Positions 26,938-35,472 of a stretch of 64,000 bases of DNA are shown in pieces; positions within the stretch are counted from its first letter, which is position 1; every line of letters starts with the position of its first letter. The notes beneath the pieces are model-generated. The model was not told where the DNA came from. It did no database searches and saw only the letters and a program-made list of their open reading frames with translations. Where the stretch lies: assembly GCF_900091465.1 (NCBI RefSeq), contig NZ_FMHV01000002.1, positions 5,022,001-5,086,000 on the forward strand. Reading direction: 5' to 3'. The DNA comes from Micromonospora rhizosphaerae (GTDB taxonomy: Bacteria > Actinomycetota > Actinomycetes > Mycobacteriales > Micromonosporaceae). The translations under genes and the position numbers were made by a program.

Positions 26938-27079
26938 GAAGGGTGTTGATGTCCGTCGTTGCCAACGGATCATCAACAACCTTCCGCCGGTCCCCGCTGC
27001 CCCGAGGATTCACCCGTTCAGGTCGACGTCCGAATACGGTCCGACAACTCATCGATGGTCTAGAGCCAGCCGTTCTTCA
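26938..27079. repeat. Direct repeat copy B: degraded hairpin plus amidohydrolase tail
   Basis: This copy matches 16692-16819. It keeps GAAGGGTGTTGATG, GTTCAGGTCGACGTCCGA and CTCATCGATGGT, but the hairpin has mismatches and a lost base. Read on the minus strand, the tail is KNGWL-stop-TIDEL, with further stops, so any coding function is gone. The remainder of the 316-base gap to 27235 holds only a short plus-frame tail ending HCAQVLETIRQLFEGRDR (stop near 27210), perhaps another relic. Confidence 0.75.
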
Positions 27080-27234
27080 CTTCCCGCGGCGAGGGGAAGG
27101 TCGCCCGGCACGAGCGGCTGGGCGGCGAGGAGGAGCGCTGGCAGGCCGAGGCGCACTGCGCTCAGGTGCTGGAGACCATCAGGCAACTCTTCGAGGGCCG
27201 GGACCGATGAGGGTCGACGTTCTACAGCACTCGG

Positions 27235-28188
27235 TCAACCGCCGCCTCGGCGGCTAGCGAGTATCGCCAGGATCTCGCGGCGTACCTCGTCGGTCTCGTG
27301 CACCAGCCGACGGTGCGCGAACCGCACCACCAGGATGCCGAGCGTGGCCAGCAGCGCGTCCCGCCGCAGGTCGACCTCGCGCTGCCGCCGATCGCCGTGG
27401 GTGCTCGCTCCGTCGAGCTCGAAGTCGACGCGTTCCCGCTCCGCATCGACGTCGAGGTAGACCGTGCGCCCTCGCGCCTGGATCCGTACCTGTCGCTGAA
27501 AGGCAGGCATGTCGGGGCCGGTGAAGACGTGGTCGTGTCCCCAGATCTCCAGCGGGCTGCGGCAGCCTGCGGCGAGTTTCACGAGGAGAGCCCGCAGCTC
27601 GGCCCGGCCGGTGAGCCTCGGTGCGGCCGCCAGCGCCCCGAAGGCCCGCCGCGGCGTGGTCAGTCGGTCGTTGGCCGCCCGGATCAGCGGGGCCGGACGG
27701 TCCGCCGGAGGCAACTGCGGCCAGGCGTCGACCAGCGCGCGGTCCAGCCGCACGACCGGGATGCCGCAGCGGTAGACGACGTGCGGCGGCGCCACCGTGA
27801 AGCCCAGTCGGTGGTGCACGACGAGGTGTGGCCGGGTGCGGATGCCGGAGCCGGCCGGCACATCGAGGTGCACGGGCTCACCGATGCGTTGCGAGCGCAG
27901 GCCCCACACGTCCAGGGCACGGAGGCTGCTCAGTGCGCCCCGCCCGTCCGCGTACGCGAGCACGGCTCGCCGCCCCAGCTCGGGGCCGAGGCGGGCGAGG
28001 ACGGGCGCGCCGTCGGCCGGTGCGGGTGGAACGAGTTGGGCGTCGACGTAGACCTCGGGCAGCACCCGGAGCAGTCGGCCGGCATGACAGGCTCCCCGCA
28101 GCGTCGACTCCGGCACCACCTGGGCCGCCACCGCCCGGGTCACCACTTCCCCACTCTGATCCACCAGCGCTTGGAGCACCGATTTCAC
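27235..28188 (-). CDS. AbiEi-like/DUF559 protein with Vsr-like nuclease domain
   Basis: 317 residues from a GTG at 28188; no SD, so the start is approximate. The N-terminus (SVLQALVDQSGEVVTRAVAA, RLLRVLPEVYV) resembles the AbiEi winged-helix antitoxin domain. The C-terminus (ARGRTVYLDVDAERERVDFE, LDGASTHGDRRQREVDLRRD, ALLATLGILVVRF) is the DUF559/Vsr endonuclease-like fold, with the D-F-E-x-D-G-x-x-x-H core. This pairing is frequent as an orphan gene in actinobacteria, with no demonstrated activity. Confidence 0.8.
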   Translation of the reverse strand: MKSVLQALVDQSGEVVTRAVAAQVVPESTLRGACHAGRLLRVLPEVYVDAQLVPPAPADGAPVLARLGPELGRRAVLAYADGRGALSSLRALDVWGLRSQRIGEPVHLDVPAGSGIRTRPHLVVHHRLGFTVAPPHVVYRCGIPVVRLDRALVDAWPQLPPADRPAPLIRAANDRLTTPRRAFGALAAAPRLTGRAELRALLVKLAAGCRSPLEIWGHDHVFTGPDMPAFQRQVRIQARGRTVYLDVDAERERVDFELDGASTHGDRRQREVDLRRDALLATLGILVVRFAHRRLVHETDEVRREILAILASRRGGG

Positions 28189-28450
28189 GCGGCAGACACT
28201 GGCCCCGCCGCGTCTCTGCCGCAAGCGGCACCGGCGTCGGCTGTGGACGATGCAGCGAGGTGTGGACGGCACCACGTGGAACGGCGCGATGTGCTACGGC
28301 GCTGCAAGATCGTCTGATGCGGGCGCTGCCTCTGCTCGGCGTGTCATGACGGTGAGGCGTAGACGATCATGCGATGCGGGGTGCCGTCACTCGCTGAGAT
28401 GCTCCACAGGGGACGGCGGAAGATCACCCGAGCGCCTAGTATGTCCCGCC

Positions 28451-28921
28451 ATGCGTACCGAACCGATTCAGATCGATGGCCTCGCCGGGCCGGTCGTCGT
28501 CACCGCGCCGAACTTCCGCCCCGCCTCCATCACGGTCGGCGACCAGACCGCGACCCGCACCCGGGCCAACAACTACCTCCTGCCCGCCGCGGACGGCACG
28601 ATGAAGGAGGCCAAGTTGCACGGCGGCCTGTTCGACGCGTATCCCACGATCGAGATCGCGGGCGTCAAGCACCGCACGGGACCCGCCGTACCGGCGCTGC
28701 TCCAGATCCTGGCCGTCCTGCCATTTGTCGTCTTCATCTTCGTGCTTCGGGGCGGGTTGATCGGCGGCCTGATCGGCGGCATCGCCATGGGCGTCAACCT
28801 CGGCATCGCACGCGGCGCTCGATCGACTCCCGCCAAGGCGGGGCTGATGATCTGCGTCCTCGCCGGAGGTGCGGTGGCGTTGTTGATGATCGCCGGCGTC
28901 CTGCAGCGGGCCCTCGCCTGA
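28451..28921 (+). CDS. Small integral membrane protein, unknown function
   Basis: 156 residues from the ATG at 28451. A TAGTAT -10-like box at 28437-28442 indicates a leaderless mRNA. The first 75 residues are soluble and beta-rich; two transmembrane helices follow (about 80-115 with a Gly-rich GLIGGLIGGIAMG stretch, and 130-152). No family recognised. Confidence 0.7.
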   Translation: MRTEPIQIDGLAGPVVVTAPNFRPASITVGDQTATRTRANNYLLPAADGTMKEAKLHGGLFDAYPTIEIAGVKHRTGPAVPALLQILAVLPFVVFIFVLRGGLIGGLIGGIAMGVNLGIARGARSTPAKAGLMICVLAGGAVALLMIAGVLQRALA

Positions 28922-28944
28922 CATCCCGCGACAAGCAGGACCAC

Positions 28945-29730
28945 CTACCGGTTCGGGCCGCCGCGGAGGTCCTCCTCGATTCGCTTGGCGGTCGCCAGCA
29001 GCGGGGGCAGCAGTTCCTTGCGGATCACCTCGGAGGGTCCACGGCTGGCGTGCGCGGAGACGTTCAGGGCCGCGATCACCTGCCCGTTCTCCCCGTGAAT
29101 GGGCACGGCGAGCGAGCGCAGCCCCTCCTCCAGCTCCTGGTCGACCAGCGCATACCCCTGCGCGGCGATCTTGCCCAGGACCGCGCGCAGCTTGGCCGGG
29201 TCGGTGATGGTGCGTCGGGTCAGCCGCTTGAGGTCGGCCTTGGCGAGGTAGTCGTCCAGCCAATCGGCGGGCTGGGCGGCGAGCAGCACCCGGCCCATGG
29301 AGGTCGCGTAGGCGGGGAAGCGAGTGCCGACGCTGATCCCCACCGCCATGATCCGCTTGGTGGGGACGCGGGCGACATACACCACCTCGTCACCGTCGAG
29401 GACGGACATCGAGCAGGACTCGTGCACCTGCGCGACGAGCGCCTCCATGTGCGGCTGGGCGACCTCGGGCAGGCTCAGGCTCGACAGGTACGCGTAGCCG
29501 AGTTCCAGGATGCGCGGCCGCAGGGAGAAGAGCCGCCCGTCGGTGCGCATGTAGTTCAGCTCGACCAGCGTCAGCAGGAACCGGCGCGCGGCGGCCCGGG
29601 TCAGCCCGGTCATCCGCGCCACCTCGCTGAGGGTGAGCTGCGGGTGCTCGGCGTCGAAGGCCCGGATGACGGCGAGTCCACGTTCCAGCGACTGGACGAA
29701 CTCCGGGGAGCGCCCGGCCTCCTCGGTCAT
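28945..29730 (-). CDS. pcaR: IclR family regulator PcaR
   Basis: 261 residues. The N-terminal winged helix (FVQSLERGLAVIRAFDAEHP, then LSEVARMTGLTRAAARRFLL) and the IclR effector domain (SCSMSVLDGDEVVYVARVPT, then GISVGTRFPAYATSMGRVLL) match the PcaR/PcaU/PobR subgroup. It is the last gene of the pca operon: its ATG overlaps the pcaC stop as ATGA. PcaR proteins sense protocatechuate or beta-ketoadipate and control pca genes. The palindrome before pcaI is the likely site. Confidence 0.9.
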   Translation of the reverse strand: MTEEAGRSPEFVQSLERGLAVIRAFDAEHPQLTLSEVARMTGLTRAAARRFLLTLVELNYMRTDGRLFSLRPRILELGYAYLSSLSLPEVAQPHMEALVAQVHESCSMSVLDGDEVVYVARVPTKRIMAVGISVGTRFPAYATSMGRVLLAAQPADWLDDYLAKADLKRLTRRTITDPAKLRAVLGKIAAQGYALVDQELEEGLRSLAVPIHGENGQVIAALNVSAHASRGPSEVIRKELLPPLLATAKRIEEDLRGGPNR

Positions 29731-30107
29731 CCGGCCTCCTGCCGCAGTGTCTGCTGGGCCACCTTGAACGCCCGGTTGGCCGCGGGAACCCCAGCGTAGA
29801 CGCCCACCTGGAGCAGCACCTCACCGACTTCGGCCGGGGTCAACCCGTTGCGCAGCGCGGCCCGCACGTGCATCGCCAACTCCTCGTCGTGGTGCAGAGT
29901 CGCCAGCACCGCCAGGGTGATGCAACTGCGGGTGCGCCGGTCCAGGCCGGGCCGGGTCCAGATCTCGCCCCAGGCGTACCGGGTGATGAAGTCCTGGAAG
30001 TCCGCGGTGAACTCGTCCGTGCCGGCGACCGCGCGGTCGACGTGCGCGTCGCCCAGCACCTGCCGGCGTACCCCCATGCCGGCCTCGTGTCGCTCGCGGT
30101 CGTCCAT
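29727..30107 (-). CDS. pcaC: 4-carboxymuconolactone decarboxylase
   Basis: 126 residues from the ATG at 30107, with GAGGGGTGATCTG upstream and four bases after the pcaD stop. RRQVLGDAHVDRAVAGTDEF, WTRPGLDRRTRSCITLAVLA and LRNGLTPAEVGEVLLQVGVY are the standard PcaC pattern. It decarboxylates 4-carboxymuconolactone to beta-ketoadipate enol-lactone. In many actinobacteria this domain is fused to PcaD (PcaL); here it is separate. Confidence 0.95.
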   Translation of the reverse strand: MDDRERHEAGMGVRRQVLGDAHVDRAVAGTDEFTADFQDFITRYAWGEIWTRPGLDRRTRSCITLAVLATLHHDEELAMHVRAALRNGLTPAEVGEVLLQVGVYAGVPAANRAFKVAQQTLRQEAG

Positions 30108-30111
30108 CAGA

Positions 30112-30879
30112 TCACCCCTCATCGAAGTGTTCCTGGAGCAGTTTTCCGACCTGCTCCGGCTGCTCCACGTTGGCCAGGTGCGCCGCGTGGTCGACCACGG
30201 CGAGCCGCGCTCCCGCGATCCGCTCGACGATCCGGGCGGCGTGCTCCACCGGGGTGGCGGGGTCGTCCGCGCCGGCGATCACCAGCGTCGGCGCAGACAC
30301 CTTGCCCAGGTCGGCGCGGAGGTCCATCGCGGCGATCGCCTCGCAGCAGCCGGCATAGCCGGTGGCGGGGGTGGCCGTCAGCATGGCGTGGTGCGCGGCG
30401 ACCACCTCCGGCCGGAATTCCGCGAAGGGCGGGGTGAACCACCGGGCCACCACGGCGTCGGCGATGGCCGCCAGGCCGGCCGCCCGTACCGTCGCCGCCC
30501 GCTGGCGCCAGCCCTCGGGCGGGCCCAGCGACGCCGACGTGCAGAGCAGCGCCAGCCGACCCACCCGGTCGGGGGCGTGCGCGGCGAGCCACATGCCGAC
30601 CATGCCGCCGAGGGAGAGCCCGGCGTAGTGCACGCGCCGCACGTCGAGGTCGTCGAGCAGGGCCAGCACCTCCCGGCCGAGCAGCTCGATGGTGTACGGG
30701 CCGGGCGGCACCGCGGAGCGGCCGTGGCCCAGATGGTCGTACCGGATCACCCGGTAGCGGGCGGCGAGGGCCGCCAGCTGGGGTTCCCACATGGCGCCGG
30801 TGGTGCCGAGAGAGCTGCCGAGCAGCAGCGCCGGCGCGCCGGCCGGACCGTCCACGGTGGCGTGCAGTCGGGACGTCAC
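30112..30879 (-). CDS. pcaD: 3-oxoadipate enol-lactonase
   Basis: 255 residues, alpha/beta hydrolase. The nucleophile Ser is in HYAGLSLGGMVGMW, the acid in VIAGADDPATPV and the His in DHAAHLANVEQPEQV. Oxyanion-side GSSLGTTGAMWEPQ is present. It hydrolyses enol-lactone to beta-ketoadipate. Its ATG overlaps the pcaB stop by four bases. Confidence 0.95.
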   Translation of the reverse strand: MTSRLHATVDGPAGAPALLLGSSLGTTGAMWEPQLAALAARYRVIRYDHLGHGRSAVPPGPYTIELLGREVLALLDDLDVRRVHYAGLSLGGMVGMWLAAHAPDRVGRLALLCTSASLGPPEGWRQRAATVRAAGLAAIADAVVARWFTPPFAEFRPEVVAAHHAMLTATPATGYAGCCEAIAAMDLRADLGKVSAPTLVIAGADDPATPVEHAARIVERIAGARLAVVDHAAHLANVEQPEQVGKLLQEHFDEG

Positions 30880-32219
30880 GACGACTCCTCCGTCCGGTAC
30901 GCGGCCAGCGCCCGGTCGACGAACAGTCCCGCCGACCCGAGCCAGCTGTGCGGGTCGAGTGCCTCACCGATCTCGGGCTCGCTCAGGTGCGCACGCACGC
31001 CGGGATCCGCGCGCAGCGCGTCGCGGAACGGCGGCCGTCGGGTGGCTCGGGCGACGGCGTCGTGCGCCCCGCTGCGGCCGAGCGCGCGGGCCAGCCGGGC
31101 GGCGACCGCCTCGGCCAGCACGAGACCGCCGGTGGCGTCGAGGTTCGCCCGCATCCGGTCCGGGCGGACCTCAAGGCCGTCCAGCATCCGGGCGGTACGG
31201 GCGGCGGCGCCACCGGCCAGGTGCAGCAGGTCGAGCAGGGGCTCCCACTCGGCGTGCCAGCCGCCGGCGGCCCGCTCGTGCTCCTGCACTGCGGCGGCGA
31301 ACACGGTGGCGACGAGACCGGGCGCGCGCCGCGCGGCCGAGGTGACCAGGACCGAGTCGACCGGGTTGCGCTTGTGCGGCAGCGCCGACGAACCGCCCCG
31401 ACCGGCGCCGCCCTCGGCGACCTCGCCGACCTCGGTCTGGGCGAGCAGCCCGACGTCGAGCGCGACCTTGCCGGTGGCGGTGAGCAGCCCGCCGAGGGTG
31501 GCGGCGAGGTCGAGCACGGGTTGGCGGCGGGTGTGCCAGGGCAGCGGGCTCGTGGCAAGGCCCAGGCGCTCGGCGTACCGCTCGGCCACCGCCGGTCCGG
31601 TCGGTCCCAGCGCGGCGAGCGTGCCGACCGCGCCGCCGAGCTGCGCCGGCAGCGCCGCCCGGACCTGACGCAGCCGGGTACGCGCCTGGACCAGGCCGAC
31701 CAGCCAGCCGGCGGCCTTGAGCGCGAACGTGGTGGGCGACGCCTGCTGCCCGAGCGTGCGGCCGACCATGACGGTGTCGCGGTGGGCCTCGGCGAGCCGG
31801 GCCGCCGCCCCGGCGGCCGCGTCGAGGTGGCCCAGCAGCGGCCCGGCCGCGCGCACCGCCACCAGGACGAGCGCGGTGTCGAGGACGTCCTGGCTGGTCG
31901 CCCCGAGGTGCACCCAGGCCCGGGCGTCCTCGGGCAGCGCCGCGGTCAGTTCCCGCACGAGCGGGACGACCGGGTTGCCGGCCTCCTCGGCCGCGCGGCC
32001 GAGTGCGGCGGGGTCGTACCGGTCGGCGTGGCATTGCGCGGCGATCGCCTCGGCGGCCGGCCGGGGTACCACGCCGCAGTCCGCGGCGGCCCCGGCGAGC
32101 GCGGCCTCCGCGTCGAGCATCGCCTGGAGCAGAGCCCGGTCGGTGAGCTCGGCGTCGACGCCGGGGTCACCGGAGAGGCCGCCGAGCAACCCGTCAGACG
32201 GCGAAGAAGACGGTCTCAT
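30876..32219 (-). CDS. pcaB: 3-carboxy-cis,cis-muconate cycloisomerase
   Basis: 447 residues of the fumarase/aspartase superfamily. The three conserved regions are visible: WVHLGATSQDVLDTA, HRDTVMVGRTLGQQASPTTF and the signature GGSSALPHKRNPVDSV. It lactonises 3-carboxymuconate to 4-carboxymuconolactone. The start at 32219 overlaps pcaG by 26 bases, the longest overlap in the operon; a later start would shorten it, but the N-terminal text (DGLLGGLSGDPGVDAELTD) looks conserved. Confidence 0.95.
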   Translation of the reverse strand: MRPSSSPSDGLLGGLSGDPGVDAELTDRALLQAMLDAEAALAGAAADCGVVPRPAAEAIAAQCHADRYDPAALGRAAEEAGNPVVPLVRELTAALPEDARAWVHLGATSQDVLDTALVLVAVRAAGPLLGHLDAAAGAAARLAEAHRDTVMVGRTLGQQASPTTFALKAAGWLVGLVQARTRLRQVRAALPAQLGGAVGTLAALGPTGPAVAERYAERLGLATSPLPWHTRRQPVLDLAATLGGLLTATGKVALDVGLLAQTEVGEVAEGGAGRGGSSALPHKRNPVDSVLVTSAARRAPGLVATVFAAAVQEHERAAGGWHAEWEPLLDLLHLAGGAAARTARMLDGLEVRPDRMRANLDATGGLVLAEAVAARLARALGRSGAHDAVARATRRPPFRDALRADPGVRAHLSEPEIGEALDPHSWLGSAGLFVDRALAAYRTEESS

Positions 32220-32766
32220 GCTCCCCCTGCAGGTGGATGTCGAAGCGCAGCCCGTCCGGCGCCTCGGTCGCGAGCAGCGTATGGCGGCGGTCGGGGTCGA
32301 CGCCGCGCAGCGCGGGATCGGCGTCGTTGGCCGCCGGCTCGTCCGGGAAGTAGAGCCGGGTGACGACGCGGTGCAGCAGCCCCCGCGCGAAGACCGACAG
32401 GTTGAGGTGCGGCGCCTCCGTGGCCCCGTCCGGGGCGGGCAGCGGGCCCGGCTTGACGGTCAGGATCTCGTACCGCCCCTGCGCGTCGGTGGCGCTGCGC
32501 CCGAAGCCCCGGAAGCCGGGCACGGACGGCGGCCGGGCGCCGCGGGGATCGTCCGGGTGGTCGAACCGGCCGTCCGGATCGGCCTGCCAGGTCTCGACCA
32601 TCCCGTCCACCACGGGGTTGCCGGCCCCGTCGAAGAGCTGCCCGCGAAGCCAGAACGCGCCCGGGGTGCCGTCGGGGACGACGTACGGGCCGTCTGGCCA
32701 GAGCAGGCCGATGTGCAGGTAGGGCCCGACCGTCTGCGACGGGGTCACTCCCAGCTGCTCACTCAT
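32194..32766 (-). CDS. pcaG: Protocatechuate 3,4-dioxygenase alpha subunit
   Basis: 190 residues. MSEQLGVTPSQTVGPYLHIG, VVDGMVETWQADPDGRFDHP and APHLNLSVFARGLLHRVVTR, plus LYFPDE, match the alpha chain of the intradiol dioxygenase. It pairs with PcaH to form the (alpha-beta-Fe) unit that opens the protocatechuate ring to 3-carboxymuconate. As expected for the alpha chain, the four iron ligands are not all present. Overlaps pcaH by eight bases. Confidence 0.95.
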   Translation of the reverse strand: MSEQLGVTPSQTVGPYLHIGLLWPDGPYVVPDGTPGAFWLRGQLFDGAGNPVVDGMVETWQADPDGRFDHPDDPRGARPPSVPGFRGFGRSATDAQGRYEILTVKPGPLPAPDGATEAPHLNLSVFARGLLHRVVTRLYFPDEPAANDADPALRGVDPDRRHTLLATEAPDGLRFDIHLQGEHETVFFAV

Positions 32767-33511
32767 CGTCGTCGTCGTCCTCGTCCTCGAAGGGGGTGCT
32801 CTCCCGGCCGCGCAGCACGATGTTGAACTCGTAGGCCAGCGCCCACTCGGGCTGGGTCGTCGCGTGGTCGTAGCGGGCGATCATCCGCTCCCGGGCCTTC
32901 GGGTCGCGGACCGAGTTGAAGATCGGGTCCTGGAAGAAGAGCGGGTCGCCGGGGAAGTACATCTGCGTCACCAGCCGCTGGGCGAAGGCGCGGCCGAAGA
33001 GGGAGAAATGGATGTGCGCGGGCCGCCAGGCGTTGTCGTGGTTCTTCCACGGGTACGCGCCCGGCTGCACGGTGATGAAGCGGTACCGCCCGGCGTCGTC
33101 GGTGAGCACCCGCCCCACCCCGTCGAAGTTCGGGTCGAGCGGGGCCGGCCAGTTGTCCACCGCGTGCCGGTAGCGCCCGGCGGCGTTGGCCTGCCAGATC
33201 TCCACCAGCGTGTGCGGCACCGGGCGGCCGTCACCGTCGAGCACCCGGCCGTGCACGATGACCCGCTGCCCGAGCGGCTCGCCCTCGTGCTGACGGGTCA
33301 GGTCGTGGTCGAGCTCGCCGAACCGCCCCTCCCCCAGCAGCGGCCCGGTGACCTCGGTGAGTCGCTGCGGCAGGTAGGTCAGCGGCTGCCGTGGCGAGCG
33401 CAGCACCGTCGACTTGTAGCCGGGACTGAGCAGGGGCGGGTGCGCGTCGGCGTCGTCGCGCCGGTACCGGGGCAGCATCAGGCCGCTGTCGGTCACGATG
33501 TCCTGGGTCAT
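32759..33511 (-). CDS. pcaH: Protocatechuate 3,4-dioxygenase beta subunit
   Basis: 250 residues. Iron ligands can be read as Tyr in NAAGRYRHAVDNW, Tyr in VQPGAYPWKNHD, and the two His in RPAHIHFSLFG. LVEIWQANAAG is the standard core. This chain carries the non-haem Fe(III). Odd feature: the C-terminus ends in a highly acidic run (FEDEDDDDDE), encoded by GAC/GAG repeats right at the overlap with pcaG, which I do not expect in the family. Confidence 0.96.
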   Translation of the reverse strand: MTQDIVTDSGLMLPRYRRDDADAHPPLLSPGYKSTVLRSPRQPLTYLPQRLTEVTGPLLGEGRFGELDHDLTRQHEGEPLGQRVIVHGRVLDGDGRPVPHTLVEIWQANAAGRYRHAVDNWPAPLDPNFDGVGRVLTDDAGRYRFITVQPGAYPWKNHDNAWRPAHIHFSLFGRAFAQRLVTQMYFPGDPLFFQDPIFNSVRDPKARERMIARYDHATTQPEWALAYEFNIVLRGRESTPFEDEDDDDDE

Positions 33512-33523
33512 CTACCTCTCCCG

Positions 33524-34705
33524 TCAGGCTTCCAGCACGACGGCCAGCCCCTGGCCGACCCCGATGCAGATCGCGGCGAGCCCCCGCCCGCCGCCGCGGC
33601 GGTGCAACTGCCAGGCGAGCGAGCCGAGGATCCGCGACCCGGACGAGCCGAGCGGGTGCCCGAGGGCGATCGCCCCGCCCTGCGGGTTGACGATCTCCGG
33701 GTCGAGATCCGGCCACTCGGCGAGGCAGGCGAGCGACTGCGCGGCGAACGCCTCGTTGAGTTCGACCACGTCGAGGTCGCCCCAGCCTATGCCGGCCCGG
33801 CGCAGTGCCTCCTGCGCGGCGGCCACCGGGCCGATGCCGAACAGGTGCGGCTCGACCGCGGTGACCGCGCGGGAGACGATCCGGGCCAACGGGGCCCGCC
33901 CGATCGCGTCGGCGCCGGCCCGGTCGGCGAGCAGCAGCGCGCTCGCCCCGTCGTTCAGCGGGGAGGAGTTGCCCGCGGTGACCGTGCCGTCGGGCCGGAA
34001 GGCCGGCTTGAGCCGGGCCAGCGCCTCGAGCGTGGTGGTGGGCCGGATGCTCTCGTCCCGCTCGACCTCTGTGCCGGGCACCCGGCTGACCTCGTCGGCG
34101 TAGACCCCGGCCTCCCAGGCGCGGGCGGCGAGCTGGTGGCTGCGCAGTGCGAAGGCGTCCTGCTCCGCCCGGCTGATCTGGTAGCGGTCGGCGAGGATCT
34201 CCGCCCCCTCCCCCAGCGCCACCGTCCACTCCTGCGGCATCCGCGGGTTGATCATCCGCCAGCCCAGCGTCGTCGAGTGCAGCGTCTCGTGCCCGCGTGG
34301 GTAGCCCTGCTCGGGCTTGGGCAGCACCCACGGCGCCCGGCTCATCGACTCCACCCCGCCGGCGACGCAGATCGAGGCATCGCCCAGCGCGATCGCCCGG
34401 GACGCGCCGATCACGGCCTCCAGCCCGGAGCCGCACAGCCGGTTGACCGTCGCGCCGGGCACCGACGGCGGCAGGCCGGCCAGCAGGACGGCCATCCGCG
34501 CCACGTTCCGGTTGTCCTCGCCGGCGCCGTTCGCGTCCCCGAGCAGTACGTCGTCGATGCGGGCCGGGTCGAGGCCCGGGCTGCGCCGGACGACCTCACC
34601 CACGACGTGCGCGGCGAGGTCGTCCGGCCGCACGCCGGCCAGGCCGCCGCCGTACCGGCCGATCGGGGTACGCACGGCGTCGAGGAGGTAGACGTCGTCG
34701 CTCAC
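33524..34705 (-). CDS. pcaF: Beta-ketoadipyl-CoA thiolase
   Basis: 393 residues. The nucleophilic Cys is in VNRLCGSGLEAV (near 90), the His in GGAIALGHPLGSSGSR and the second Cys in LAAICIGVGQGLAVVLE. NEAFAAQSLA is also conserved. It cleaves beta-ketoadipyl-CoA into succinyl-CoA and acetyl-CoA, the last step. ATGA overlap with pcaJ; 12 bases before pcaH. Confidence 0.94.
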   Translation of the reverse strand: MSDDVYLLDAVRTPIGRYGGGLAGVRPDDLAAHVVGEVVRRSPGLDPARIDDVLLGDANGAGEDNRNVARMAVLLAGLPPSVPGATVNRLCGSGLEAVIGASRAIALGDASICVAGGVESMSRAPWVLPKPEQGYPRGHETLHSTTLGWRMINPRMPQEWTVALGEGAEILADRYQISRAEQDAFALRSHQLAARAWEAGVYADEVSRVPGTEVERDESIRPTTTLEALARLKPAFRPDGTVTAGNSSPLNDGASALLLADRAGADAIGRAPLARIVSRAVTAVEPHLFGIGPVAAAQEALRRAGIGWGDLDVVELNEAFAAQSLACLAEWPDLDPEIVNPQGGAIALGHPLGSSGSRILGSLAWQLHRRGGGRGLAAICIGVGQGLAVVLEA

Positions 34706-35472
34706 CGGGGCGCCCCCCGCTTCGTCGCCTCCAGCGCGCGCAGCACGGAGAGCTCGTGCTCGGTCGGCGGCTCGCCGGTCGTCAGATCGTCGGCGACGGC
34801 GAGCTCCCAGCCGGTGGCGGCCCGCGCCTGGTCGACGGCCACGCCGGGGTGCAGGCGGGTCAGGGTCAGTTCGCAGGTCTCGGGGTCCGGTGCCAGGACG
34901 CCGAGGTCGGTGATCACGAAGCGGGGGCCGCCGCCGCGCAGGCCGAGGCGCTCCCGGTCGCCCGGTCCGCTGCCGTACCCGACCGAGGTGACGAAGTCGA
35001 CCCGGTCGATGAATGTGCGCAGGTTCTGCCGGACGACCACCACGACCTCGCCGCAGGACGCGGCGATCTCGGGGGCGCCGCCGGCGCCGGGCAGCCGTAC
35101 CTTCGGGTCGGCGTAGTCGCCGCCGATGACGGTGGTGTTGATGTTGCCGTGCCGGTCGAGCTGCGCGGCGCCGAGGAACCCGACGTCGATCCGGCCGGGC
35201 TGCAGCCAGTAGTTGAAGACCTCGGGCACGGAGACCACCGCGTCCGCGGTGTCGGCAAGCACCCCGTCGCCGATGGACAGCGGGAGCCGGTCCGGCTTCG
35301 CCCCGAGGCAGCCGGACTCGTAGATGAGCACGAGGTTCGGCGCGTGGGTGGCCCGGGCCAGGTTCGCCGCCGTGCTGGGCAGGCCGATCCCGACGAAGCA
35401 GGCGGCCCCGTCGCGCAACTGGCGGGCGGCGGCCACGGTCATCATCTCGTCGGACGTGTACTCCGGGCTCAC
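34702..35472 (-). CDS. pcaJ: 3-oxoadipate CoA-transferase subunit B
   Basis: 256 residues from the GTG at 35472, which overlaps the pcaI stop as GTGA; the longer frame is an artefact. YTSDEMMTVAAARQLRDGAA, CFVGIGLPSTAANLA and VLIYESGCLGAKP, where the Glu is the likely CoA-binding catalytic residue, define a family I CoA-transferase beta subunit. With PcaI it activates beta-ketoadipate using succinyl-CoA. Confidence 0.92.
   Translation of the reverse strand: MSPEYTSDEMMTVAAARQLRDGAACFVGIGLPSTAANLARATHAPNLVLIYESGCLGAKPDRLPLSIGDGVLADTADAVVSVPEVFNYWLQPGRIDVGFLGAAQLDRHGNINTTVIGGDYADPKVRLPGAGGAPEIAASCGEVVVVVRQNLRTFIDRVDFVTSVGYGSGPGDRERLGLRGGGPRFVITDLGVLAPDPETCELTLTRLHPGVAVDQARAATGWELAVADDLTTGEPPTEHELSVLRALEATKRGAPR

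Noticed and set aside
30119..30967. Alternative minus frame overlapping pcaD
   Set aside because: Arg/Gly-rich shadow in another frame; pcaD has the full catalytic triad.
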